Assembly: GCF_030812785.1 (NCBI RefSeq) | Contig: NZ_JAUSTJ010000003.1 | Location: forward strand, 930,001 to 994,000 | DNA: 64,000 nucleotides | Reading direction: 5' to 3' | Origin: Sphingomonas kyeonggiensis | Lineage (GTDB): Bacteria > Pseudomonadota > Alphaproteobacteria > Sphingomonadales > Sphingomonadaceae | Shown here: positions 1 through 7,781 of the stretch, piece after piece | How positions within the stretch are numbered: the stretch's first letter is position 1 | Layout of the letters: each line of letters opens with the position of its first letter | Notes under the pieces: generated by a model | Told to the model about the DNA's origin: nothing | Databases searched by the model: none | What the model saw: the letters and a program-made list of their open reading frames with translations, nothing else | Position numbers and translations under genes: made by a program

Positions 1-1182
1 GGTATCCCGCGCGCTCTGCAGGACGTGCAGCATCTGCGCGCGGGGCACGCGGCTGGGGAAATTGTCGAACGGGATCAGGTTGGCGCCCTTGGCGAAGATA
101 GGCACGCCATTGACCATGAAGCCGAAGCTGCCGTCCTTGCGGATCAGCTCGACGGTGCGCAGGCCGGTCTTGCGGGTCACGCTGTCGGCCTTGCCGTCGC
201 GATCGGAGAGCTGGCCGGAGACATCGTACATCGGCTGTGCGCCATAGCCGACCGGCCACCAGCGACGCGGGGAGGCGACGGTGAGCGGCACGCTGACTTC
301 GTTGACGCCGGGCGCCACGGCGAAGCTGCGCGACACCGTCTGCGTCTTGCCGTCCGGGCCGGTGAGGGTGGTACGCAGCGTGAGCCGGGTGCTGGCGCCG
401 GCCACGATGCGATAGCGCGCGACCAGCCGCGCCTCGGCATCGTTCAGCGCTTCCTGGTCGACGCGCATATTGTCGATCCGGGCATTGTCCCAGGCCTCGA
501 GCCGGGCAGGGCGCCAGATGCCGATATTGACCAGGCGGGGACCCCAGTCCCAGCTATACTGGTATTTCGGCTTGCGGATGTAGGGGGAGGTCTGCTTGCC
601 CTTGGGCTCGTCGCCAAACTCGGAATCATATTCGCCGGGCAGCGGATTGGCCTGGGCGAGCACCATCGGCTGGAGCGTGCGGATCGGCGAGGCGATCGCG
701 ATGACCAGCTCGTTGCGGCCGAGCCTGAGCGCAGACTTGGCGTCGATACGCCAGCGGCGATGCGCGTTGGCGGTGGTGAGCAGCTTCTGCCCGTTGAGCG
801 AGACGGTGGCGAAGGTGTCGAGACCGTCGAACACCAGGTCGAGATGATCGCGCTTGAGCATTTCCGGGGTGACTTCGATCACCTTGCGGAACTGCCAGTT
901 GGTGAGGCCGGCCCATTGGATCGGCGCCTGGTTGATCCCCTTGAACGGATCGGGCGCGCGGCCCGAGGCGATCAGGTCCTGCTGGACGCTGCCGGGCACG
1001 CGCGCGGCGAACCAGCTCGCTTCCCTGGGGTGCGTCTTCGCCGCTTCGGCATCGGCGGGATCGATCCGGACTTCCCACGCACCGTCGAGCGAGACGGCGT
1101 CGCGCGGGCCCGCCCAGGCGGCGGTGCCGGCGAGGAGCAGAGGCAGCAGGGCAAGGGTACGCATCTTTACACGGATCTTCAC
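1..1182 (-). CDS. Beta-mannosidase (GH2), 3' part cut off by window edge
   Basis: The visible 394 residues are the N-terminal half of a GH2 enzyme that would remove beta-linked mannose, such as the core mannose of N-glycans. After a hydrophobic signal peptide come the GH2 sugar-binding region, a YIRKPKYQYSWDWGPRL stretch that is characteristic of beta-mannosidases, and a FAKGANLIPFDNFPSR segment that opens the TIM barrel in this family. The catalytic glutamates lie beyond position 1. I chose the GTG at 1182 because it overlaps the stop of the upstream hexosaminidase (GTGA), has GAGGAGG 8 nt before it and gives a basic n-region; an ATG at 1164 is the alternative. It is the second gene of the hexosaminidase operon. 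The family is clear; the exact substrate is inferred. Confidence 0.85.
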   Translation of the reverse strand, partial: MKIRVKMRTLALLPLLLAGTAAWAGPRDAVSLDGAWEVRIDPADAEAAKTHPREASWFAARVPGSVQQDLIASGRAPDPFKGINQAPIQWAGLTNWQFRKVIEVTPEMLKRDHLDLVFDGLDTFATVSLNGQKLLTTANAHRRWRIDAKSALRLGRNELVIAIASPIRTLQPMVLAQANPLPGEYDSEFGDEPKGKQTSPYIRKPKYQYSWDWGPRLVNIGIWRPARLEAWDNARIDNMRVDQEALNDAEARLVARYRIVAGASTRLTLRTTLTGPDGKTQTVSRSFAVAPGVNEVSVPLTVASPRRWWPVGYGAQPMYDVSGQLSDRDGKADSVTRKTGLRTVELIRKDGSFGFMVNGVPIFAKGANLIPFDNFPSRVPRAQMLHVLQSARDT

Positions 1183-3497
1183 TTGCCGGCCTCCTCGCGC
1201 AGCGTCACGCGCTCGACCGCGTAGAAGGGATCGCTCAACGGCGAGGTGAACTGGAAGCAAAGATCCTCATCTCCTGGCATTGCCGGCAAAGCCCCCGAGA
1301 AGCTGAAGCGGGTCGGCGCCGTCGCGGGATCGGGCAGCGGGAAGGTCGCCACCACCACCGGCTTGACTGTCTTGTCCGTGGCATTGCAGCGCGCGCTGAT
1401 CACCAGCTCGCCATATCGGCTCACCGCGAACTGGCCGATCTGCGAGCTATATTCATGCGCCAGGGCCCAGAGCCGGGGCAGCCGCGCGACTTCGACGGTG
1501 AAGCCCTTCGCCACGTCGAGCGGGGCGGCGGGGTAGCTGTAGCAGGTGTCGAACGGGTTGACGTTGAACGCCGGCGCATTTGCTGTCGCCTCGGCCGTCA
1601 GCGGCACGCGCAGCCAAGGTTTGCGGCCGGCGCAGCCGGTGAGGTCCGAGGCGGTGCGGGTGAGCAGCGCGGCGCGGCTGCTGTCATAGGCACGCGGCGC
1701 GGCGGTGGCGTTGCCGGCCTTGTCGAACGCCGCCGCACGGATCGTCGCGCCGGGGGCAAGCGTCAGCGGCCCCTTATAGGCCGGCGACTTGGCGGTCGGC
1801 ACCTTGCCGTCGAGGGTGTAGCGGATCGTGCCATAGGGCGCCTGGGTCGCCAGCGCGACGCTCGCCTTGTTCGTCCGCAATGCTTCGCCGCGGGTGCCCG
1901 CCAAGGTGAACTCGACCGCGAAGGCGCCGTCGGCGACTTCCATGCCGGAGCGGCGCCAGCGTTCCAGCTGCGGCCCGACCCGATCGAGGAAGCCGGCAAA
2001 ATCGCGCTTGTCCTTAGCCGACCAGGTGATCTCGGCGATCGCCGCGGCGCGCGGGAACAGCACATGCTGCAGCTGGCCGGGCGTGACGATATATTCGCTC
2101 CACGCATTGCCCTGCGCGCCGAGCACATGTTTGGCCTTCTCTGCGTCGATGCCGGCGGGCACCGGGTCATAGGCATAGACCTTGGCGAGCGTCTGGACCG
2201 GGAACTGACCCGGCGGCTCGTCGGCATGGTTGCTCTGCAGGCGGTTGAGATAGAGGACCGGATCGGGGCTCAGCACCACGTCGTGGTTCTGGTTGGCGGC
2301 CTCGACGGCGCCTTTCTCCCCGCGCCACGACATCACCGAGGCGGAAGCGGGCAGGCCGCCCTCGAGGATCTCGTCCCAGCCGATCAACCGGCGGCCCTTG
2401 CTGCCCAGATAGGTGGCGAACTGCTCGATCAGCCAGCTCTGGAGATGGTTCTCGTCGCGCAGCCCGAGCGCCTTGATCTGCGCCTGCACCTCGGGCGAGC
2501 GCTGCCACTGGTCCTTGATCGCCTCGTCGCCGCCGAGATGGATATAGGTGCCGGGGAACACGTCCATCAGCTCGTCGAGTAGCTGCTTGACGAACGCCAC
2601 GCCCTTCGGGCCCGGATTGAACAGATAGGGGTTGATGCCCCATTGGTTGGAAACCGCCGGCGTGTCGCCGAGGATGCCCAGCTCGGGATAGGCGGCGACC
2701 AGCGCCTGGGCATGGCCCGGCAGGTCGATCTCGGGGACGATCGTCACGCCGCGCTCGGTGGCATAGGCGACGAGCGCCTTGAGCTGTGCCTGGGTGTAGA
2801 AACCGCCGACCCGCGGCCCGGGCGCGCCGCCGGACGAGGGACCGGTGCGCCAGGCGCCGACTTCGGTGAGCCTGGGATAGGCCTTGACCTCGAAGCGCCA
2901 GCCCTGGTCGTCGGTGAGGTGCAGGTGCAGCGTATTGAGCTTCACCGACGCCATCTGGTCGATGATCGCCTGGACCTGCTCGATCGGCTGGAAGTTGCGC
3001 GATACGTCGAGCATCAGCCCGCGCCAGCCGAAGCGCGGCGCGTCCTCGATCGCCACGGCGGGCACCTTGACCGGCTTGCCATGGGCACGGTCCGGGCTGA
3101 GCAGCTGGGAGAGCGTCATCGCGCCGTAGAGCAGGCCGCGGTTGCCGGAGGCGGCGATACGGATTCCCTTGGCATCTACGGTCAGGCGATAGGCTTCGTC
3201 GCCGGTCACCGAGGCGTCGCGAACCAGTTGGATCGCAGCCGGGCTCGATCCGGGGGCGAGCGTGATGCCGCGCTCGACCTTCACATGCGCGGCGAGAAGG
3301 CGTGCGGCGGCGGCCGCGCCGGCATCGCCTTCCGGAAAGCCGATCGGTGCACCGTCGCGCACCATATAGCCGCCGGCACCGGGCGTGACCGATGCGGGGA
3401 GGGGCGTGACCGGAAGTTGCTGGGCGAACGAGGCCGGGCTCGCCAGCAGCATTGCCCAGGCCAGATGTCGTGCCTGCCGAACCCCAGATTTGCCCAT
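1179..3497 (-). CDS. Beta-N-acetylhexosaminidase, GH20
   Basis: This 772-residue secreted enzyme should release terminal beta-GlcNAc or GalNAc from glycans. A signal peptide ending near SFAQQ is followed by the GH20b N-terminal domain and the catalytic barrel. The barrel carries the hallmark HLGGDEA motif, with Asp324-Glu325 as the expected catalytic pair of substrate-assisted GH20 hydrolysis. A chitobiase-type C-terminal region (around TIRYTLDGKVPTAKSPAY) and a further beta-rich tail follow. The ATG at 3497 is preceded by GGGAGGAA. An upstream in-frame extension is possible but would remove the signal peptide from the N-terminus. It is divergent from the GntR regulator, with a TACCAATATA-type box 43 bp upstream, so induction by GlcNAc compounds is likely. 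Confidence 0.95.
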   Translation of the reverse strand: MGKSGVRQARHLAWAMLLASPASFAQQLPVTPLPASVTPGAGGYMVRDGAPIGFPEGDAGAAAAARLLAAHVKVERGITLAPGSSPAAIQLVRDASVTGDEAYRLTVDAKGIRIAASGNRGLLYGAMTLSQLLSPDRAHGKPVKVPAVAIEDAPRFGWRGLMLDVSRNFQPIEQVQAIIDQMASVKLNTLHLHLTDDQGWRFEVKAYPRLTEVGAWRTGPSSGGAPGPRVGGFYTQAQLKALVAYATERGVTIVPEIDLPGHAQALVAAYPELGILGDTPAVSNQWGINPYLFNPGPKGVAFVKQLLDELMDVFPGTYIHLGGDEAIKDQWQRSPEVQAQIKALGLRDENHLQSWLIEQFATYLGSKGRRLIGWDEILEGGLPASASVMSWRGEKGAVEAANQNHDVVLSPDPVLYLNRLQSNHADEPPGQFPVQTLAKVYAYDPVPAGIDAEKAKHVLGAQGNAWSEYIVTPGQLQHVLFPRAAAIAEITWSAKDKRDFAGFLDRVGPQLERWRRSGMEVADGAFAVEFTLAGTRGEALRTNKASVALATQAPYGTIRYTLDGKVPTAKSPAYKGPLTLAPGATIRAAAFDKAGNATAAPRAYDSSRAALLTRTASDLTGCAGRKPWLRVPLTAEATANAPAFNVNPFDTCYSYPAAPLDVAKGFTVEVARLPRLWALAHEYSSQIGQFAVSRYGELVISARCNATDKTVKPVVVATFPLPDPATAPTRFSFSGALPAMPGDEDLCFQFTSPLSDPFYAVERVTLREEAGK

Positions 3498-3538
3498 GCA
3501 TTCCTCCCGCTCATGACATTTGGCTGAGCGGGCGGTGT

Positions 3539-3550
3539 AACCAATATAAG
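3539..3550 (+). promoter_or_regulatory. Candidate GntR operator, copy 1 (hexosaminidase side)
   Basis: The sequence AACCAATATAAG lies 43 bp upstream of the hexosaminidase ATG. It matches the copy at 3643-3653 and the copy in the nag promoter at 14278-14288. Assignment to the adjacent GntR/UTRA protein is inference from position and recurrence. Confidence 0.55.
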
Positions 3551-3625
3551 TCCTGTGGCACAATAGGGTCGTGCCCCAGCTTTGCCCCGCAAGGGCGTTG
3601 CGCAGGCGGACAAGCGTGCGAAATA

Positions 3626-3653
3626 TTGATATTATAAGAGCTACCAATATAAA
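3626..3653 (+). promoter_or_regulatory. Promoter of the GntR regulator with overlapping operator copy 2
   Basis: TTGATA (3626-3631) and TATAAA (3648-3653) are separated by 16 bp and would start transcription near 3660. The box TACCAATATAAA (3642-3653) covers the -10 element. With ATATTG at 3623-3628 it also forms an imperfect inverted repeat. This fits autoregulation. Confidence 0.55.
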
Positions 3654-3739
3654 TCCACCGCATGCCGTTGCCGCGGCAGGGCTGGTGCATTAGCTTCGTG
3701 GCCAACGGAGTGCGCAGGGGGCACGCCCGGGGAGGATTG

Positions 3740-4477
3740 ATGGGATTTTCGGACCAGTTAGGACGTTTTCGCGAGGACAATCCGTCCCCGCTCTACCTCC
3801 AGCTGCAGCAGCTCATTCGCGACGGGATCGGCTCGAACGTGCTCGGACAGGGGGACGCGATCCCGCCCGAGCGCGACCTGGCGGCCGAATATGACGTGTC
3901 GCGCATCACCGTGCGCAAGGCGATTGGCGGGCTGGTCGAGGAAGGGCTGCTCACCCGCCGCCGCGGCGCGGGCACCTTCGTCGCCGGGCGCGTCGAGAAG
4001 AGCTTCTCCAAGCTCTCCTCCTTCACCGAGGACATGGCGGCGCGCGGCCGCAAGGCGAGCAGCAGCTGGATCTCGCGCGCGCCGGGCCAGGTCAATCCTG
4101 AGGAAGCGATGATGCTGGGGCTGTCGCCGGGCGCGCCAGTGCTCCGCTTCGCACGCATCCGCTATGCCGATGACGAGCCGATGGCGCTCGAATTCTCGAC
4201 CATCGCCGGCTATTGCCTGGCCTCGGTCGATGCGGTCGAGGACTCGCTCTATGGCGCGCTCGACAAGGTCGGCAATCGCCCGGTGCGCGCGCTCCAGCGG
4301 CTGCGCGCTGTGCCCTTCGGTACCGAGCATGCCAAGATGCTGGGTGTCGATCCCGGCCATGCCGGGCTGCTGATCGAGCGCCGCGCCTTTCTGCGCGACG
4401 GCCGGCCCGCCGAGGTCACGCGCTCCTATTATCGGGGCGACGCCTATGACTTCGTCGCCGAGCTGAGCGACATCTGA
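3740..4477 (+). CDS. GntR-family (HutC/UTRA) transcriptional regulator of GlcNAc genes
   Basis: This 245-residue cytoplasmic regulator has an N-terminal winged helix (residues about 15-75, with PLYLQLQQLIRDGI and PPERDLAAEYDVSRITVRKAI) and a C-terminal UTRA ligand domain (about 95-240). UTRA members such as NagR/YvoA bind phosphorylated amino sugars. I chose the ATG at 3740 because GGAGG lies 4 nt upstream and the DNA-binding domain begins right after it. It sits divergent from the hexosaminidase/beta-mannosidase operon and upstream of a galactosidase. A shared box at its own promoter, the hexosaminidase promoter and the nag operon promoter suggests it is the local GlcNAc repressor. The effector is not shown by the sequence. 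Confidence 0.9.
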   Translation: MGFSDQLGRFREDNPSPLYLQLQQLIRDGIGSNVLGQGDAIPPERDLAAEYDVSRITVRKAIGGLVEEGLLTRRRGAGTFVAGRVEKSFSKLSSFTEDMAARGRKASSSWISRAPGQVNPEEAMMLGLSPGAPVLRFARIRYADDEPMALEFSTIAGYCLASVDAVEDSLYGALDKVGNRPVRALQRLRAVPFGTEHAKMLGVDPGHAGLLIERRAFLRDGRPAEVTRSYYRGDAYDFVAELSDI

Positions 4478-4536
4478 CCCTTTCTTCCAATTGCCATCGG
4501 GCCGCATCGTACCGCGGCCCCAGTCGGAGTTTCGCC

Positions 4537-7446
4537 ATGGATCGTCGTCAACTCCTACGGGGGAGCGTCGGCGTCGGCGCGCTGTTGGCGGCGCCGATCG
4601 GCACGGCGGAGGCGAGTGCGAAGGACGCGGGCGACGGCGACGGCTTCCCGATGCCCCGCCCGCTCGCCACGCTGGCGCCGAGGCTGTCCGAGGGCGATCC
4701 CTCGCGCACGCTGCTCGAGCTCGGCTGGCGCTTCCACGAGGGCGATATCCCTACGCCGGAGCCGCAGGGGCATCACGAGACCTATCTGAGCGTCAAGGCG
4801 GGCAACGCGCTCGGCGCGGCGGCGATCGCCTATGACGACAGCGACTGGCGCGAGGTGCGGCTGCCGCACGACTGGGCGGCGGCCCAGCCTTTCGTCGAGA
4901 CCGCCAATGTCTCGCAGGGCTATCGTCCGCGCGGGATCGGCTGGTACCGCCGCACGCTGCGGCTCGACCCGGCGGACCAGGGCAAGACGCTCGAGCTGCA
5001 CTTCGACGGCATCGCCACCAACGCGACGATCTGGATCAACGGCAGCACCGTCGCGCACAACTGGTCGGCCTATAACAGCGTCCATGTCGACCTGACGCCG
5101 TTCGCCCGCTTCGGCGACGAGACCAATGTGATCGCGATCCGCGTCGATGCCGATGCCAAGGAAGGCTGGTGGTACGAAGGCGCGGGGCTCTATCGCCATG
5201 CCTGGCTGGTGCGGCGCGCGCCGGTGGCGATCGTCAGCGACGGGGTGCACTGCGATCCGCGCAAGGTCGATGGGCGCTGGCAGGTGCCGGTGACCGCGAC
5301 GCTGCACAATGTCGCGCGCATCGCGGCGGCGGTGACGGTCGAGGCGGTGCTGCTCGATCCCGAGGGGCGCGAAGTCGCGCGGGGCGAGACGCTGGTGTCC
5401 GTGCCGGTGCTCGACAGCGCGGATGGTGTGCTGCGGCTCGATGCCGGGTCGCCGCGGCTTTGGTCGGTCGAGGAACCGACGCTCTACACGGTGCGCACCC
5501 GGGTGCTGGAGGACGGCGCGGCGATCGACGAGCGGCGCACCGCGATCGGCTTCCGCACCATCCGCTTCGATGCCGATCAGGGGCTGTTCGTCAACGATCG
5601 TGCCGTCAAGCTGAAGGGCGTGTGCCTGCACCAGGACCATGCCGGGGTCGGCGTGGCGGTGCCGGATTCGCTGCACCGTTGGCGGCTCGAGCGGCTGAAG
5701 GAGATGGGCTGCAACGCGATCCGCATGTCGCACAACGCGCCGACCGCCGAGCTGCTCGACTGGTGCGACCGGATGGGCTTCCTCGTCATGGACGAGAACC
5801 GGCTGTTCAATCCGGCGCCCGACTACATGGCGCAGCTCGAATGGCTGGTCCGCCGCGACCGCAACCATCCGAGCGTGATCCTGTGGTCGGTGTTCAACGA
5901 GGAGCCGATGCAGGGCACCGGCGCCGGTGTCGAGATGGTCCGGCGGATGATCGCGGCGGTGAAAAAGCTCGACGACAGCCGTCCGGTGACCGGGGCGATG
6001 AACGGCTCGTTCTACAACGCGGTCAGCGTTGCGGGCGAGTTCGACGTGATGGGCTTCAACTATTACCAGGCCGATTACGACAAATACCACAAGCTGCATC
6101 CGAACCAGCCGATCACCAGCTCGGAGGACACCAGCGCCTATGAGACGCGCGGCGCCTTTGCCAGCGATCCGGCGAAGCACGTCCTCACCTCCTACGATAC
6201 CGAGGCGACGAGCTGGGGGGCGACGCACCGGGACACCTGGAAGAACATCGCCGAACGGCCCTTCGTCGCGGGCGGGTTCGTGTGGACCGGGTTCGACTAT
6301 CATGGCGAGCCGACGCCCTATGCCTGGCCGACCATCGCCAGCTTCTTCGGCATCCTCGACCTGTGCGGCTTCCCCAAGACCGCGTTCGACATCCACCGGG
6401 CACACTGGACCGACGACAAGGACGTGGTGGCGATCGCGCCGCACTGGACCTGGCCGGGTCGTGAGGGCGAGCCGATCAAGGTCTTCGTCAGCTGCAATGC
6501 CGAGACGGTGGCGCTGCGGTTGAACGGGCGCGAGCTCGGCGTTCAGAAGGTCGATCGCATCATGGGCAATGAGTGGACCGTGCCCTATGCGCCGGGCCGG
6601 ATCGAGGCGCTGGCGATGCGCGGCGGCAAGGTCGTCGCCCGGGCCGTGCACGAGACGGCGGGGGCGCCGGTCGCGCTGCGGCTGACCCCGGCGCGCGGCG
6701 TGATGGCCGGCGACGACGAGGAATGCCAGGCGATTACCATCGACGCGGTCGACGCCAAGGGACGGCACGTGCCGTCCGCGAACCTGATGACGCGCTTCAC
6801 CGTCGAGGGCGCGGTGATCCTGGGTGTCGGCAATGGCGACCCGAACAGCCACGAGCCCGAGCAGGTCGCGCCGGGCGCGGGATCGCGCTCGCTGTTTAAC
6901 GGGCTGGCGCAGCTGCTGGTCCGCGCCGACACGGGCCGCGGGCGGATCACCGTGCGGGCGCAGGCCGAGGGGCTGGCGCCGGCGGTGCTGACCATCGCCC
7001 GGGCCGAGGTGGCGCCGCGCCCGCAGGTGGCGGTGGTGCCGCAGGTTCTGGACCTGCGCGAATGGCGGCGCTCGCCGGTGCTGGCGGAGAAGCCCGCCCC
7101 GACCTTGGCGCCGGCGGATGGCGACAACAACAGCTGGGACTTTGTCCGCAGCGGGGTGCCGACGCCGGCCGAGGCGCAGCCGGGCTGGCGGGTCTATCGC
7201 ACCCGGGCGACGCCGTGGAAGCGGGTGGCGGCCGAGGGCGGCGTGATCGCCTTCGAGGCGATCGGCGGCAAGGCCGAGCTTTGGGTCGACGGCACGCTGC
7301 GGGCGACCAAGGCCGGCGCTGCGCCGGGGCCGCTCAGCGCGGCGCTGCCGGCGGGGAAGGGGCCGCGGGCGGTGGTGCTGCTGGTCGAGGCCGCGCCCGG
7401 CGCGGCTTCGGGGCTGCTCGGCACGGTGGCGATCACGCCGCGCTGA
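4537..7446 (+). CDS. GH2 beta-galactosidase, Tat-exported
   Basis: This 969-residue glycoside hydrolase begins with a twin-arginine signal (MDRRQLLRGSVGVGALLAAP). The GH2 sugar-binding, immunoglobulin-like and TIM-barrel domains follow. The acid/base is expected at Glu455 in the FNEEP motif, and the nucleophile probably at Glu556 in TEATSWG. The GGFVWTGFDYHGEPTPY segment is typical of bacterial GH2 beta-galactosidases, and extra C-terminal beta domains (about 630-969) are also usual in that group. It lies 59 bp after the GntR regulator on the same strand. The gap holds a GGGCCGC/GCGGCCC hairpin at 4499-4520 without a T-tract. In context it would trim galactose caps from glycans before the hexosaminidase and mannosidases act. 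Confidence 0.9.
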   Translation: MDRRQLLRGSVGVGALLAAPIGTAEASAKDAGDGDGFPMPRPLATLAPRLSEGDPSRTLLELGWRFHEGDIPTPEPQGHHETYLSVKAGNALGAAAIAYDDSDWREVRLPHDWAAAQPFVETANVSQGYRPRGIGWYRRTLRLDPADQGKTLELHFDGIATNATIWINGSTVAHNWSAYNSVHVDLTPFARFGDETNVIAIRVDADAKEGWWYEGAGLYRHAWLVRRAPVAIVSDGVHCDPRKVDGRWQVPVTATLHNVARIAAAVTVEAVLLDPEGREVARGETLVSVPVLDSADGVLRLDAGSPRLWSVEEPTLYTVRTRVLEDGAAIDERRTAIGFRTIRFDADQGLFVNDRAVKLKGVCLHQDHAGVGVAVPDSLHRWRLERLKEMGCNAIRMSHNAPTAELLDWCDRMGFLVMDENRLFNPAPDYMAQLEWLVRRDRNHPSVILWSVFNEEPMQGTGAGVEMVRRMIAAVKKLDDSRPVTGAMNGSFYNAVSVAGEFDVMGFNYYQADYDKYHKLHPNQPITSSEDTSAYETRGAFASDPAKHVLTSYDTEATSWGATHRDTWKNIAERPFVAGGFVWTGFDYHGEPTPYAWPTIASFFGILDLCGFPKTAFDIHRAHWTDDKDVVAIAPHWTWPGREGEPIKVFVSCNAETVALRLNGRELGVQKVDRIMGNEWTVPYAPGRIEALAMRGGKVVARAVHETAGAPVALRLTPARGVMAGDDEECQAITIDAVDAKGRHVPSANLMTRFTVEGAVILGVGNGDPNSHEPEQVAPGAGSRSLFNGLAQLLVRADTGRGRITVRAQAEGLAPAVLTIARAEVAPRPQVAVVPQVLDLREWRRSPVLAEKPAPTLAPADGDNNSWDFVRSGVPTPAEAQPGWRVYRTRATPWKRVAAEGGVIAFEAIGGKAELWVDGTLRATKAGAAPGPLSAALPAGKGPRAVVLLVEAAPGAASGLLGTVAITPR

Positions 7447-7781
7447 GGCGGCAAACATTGCTAAGGTCGTGCACTGTGCGTGTTGCTGCGCGCTTTCCTA
7501 TCGTGCGCGCCGGGGCGACTCGGCAAAGTTCACTAAGTTCATGCCAGGAGCGGGTTTTCGCGGCGGCTATTTTCCCTGTTTTCCCGGGAATGCGGCGCAT
7601 CTCGCAACATGTTTGCGAGGGGGTGATCCTATCTTTCCTACGGGGTCAAAGAGCGGCCGGGTTTGTGACGCGGCTGCGGGAGCCGAGCAGGCGGAATCCT
7701 ATTTTGCAATAGGTGCTGCCTGGCTGAGGTAGCGGCAGAGAAACCCTGGGCCCCGGCTTTCGACGGGGAACTGAAGGGGAT
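7447..7781. other. Non-coding gap between convergent genes
   Basis: This 335-bp gap separates the GH2 galactosidase and nagE, which converge. I see no supportable gene. It contains the dispersed hairpin repeat at 7733-7775. A stretch at about 7540-7660 with short palindromes (TTTTCCCTG, TTTTCCCGGGAA) looks like a remnant of some repeat, but I cannot identify it. Confidence 0.5.
7733..7775 (+). repeat. Dispersed hairpin repeat, copy 1
   Basis: The unit begins CGGCAGAGAAACCCTGG, and a CCCCGGC/GACGGGG hairpin follows. Related copies occur at 15679-15716, 55044-55073 (inverted) and 55085-55122. It sits at the convergent 3' ends of the galactosidase and nagE, where it may act in termination or mRNA protection. 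Confidence 0.75.

Noticed and set aside
25..1224. Plus-strand frame opposite the beta-mannosidase
   Set aside because: The minus strand has the WDWGPRL and GANLIPFD motifs of GH2 beta-mannosidases; the plus frame has no domain.
4499..4520. GGGCCGC/GCGGCCC hairpin as a terminator between the GntR gene and the galactosidase
   Set aside because: No T run follows and the next gene starts 17 bp later on the same strand, so it is not called a terminator.
4555..7458. Long minus-strand frame opposite the GH2 galactosidase
   Set aside because: The plus strand has the GH2 catalytic motifs and a Tat signal. The minus frame has no recognisable motif.
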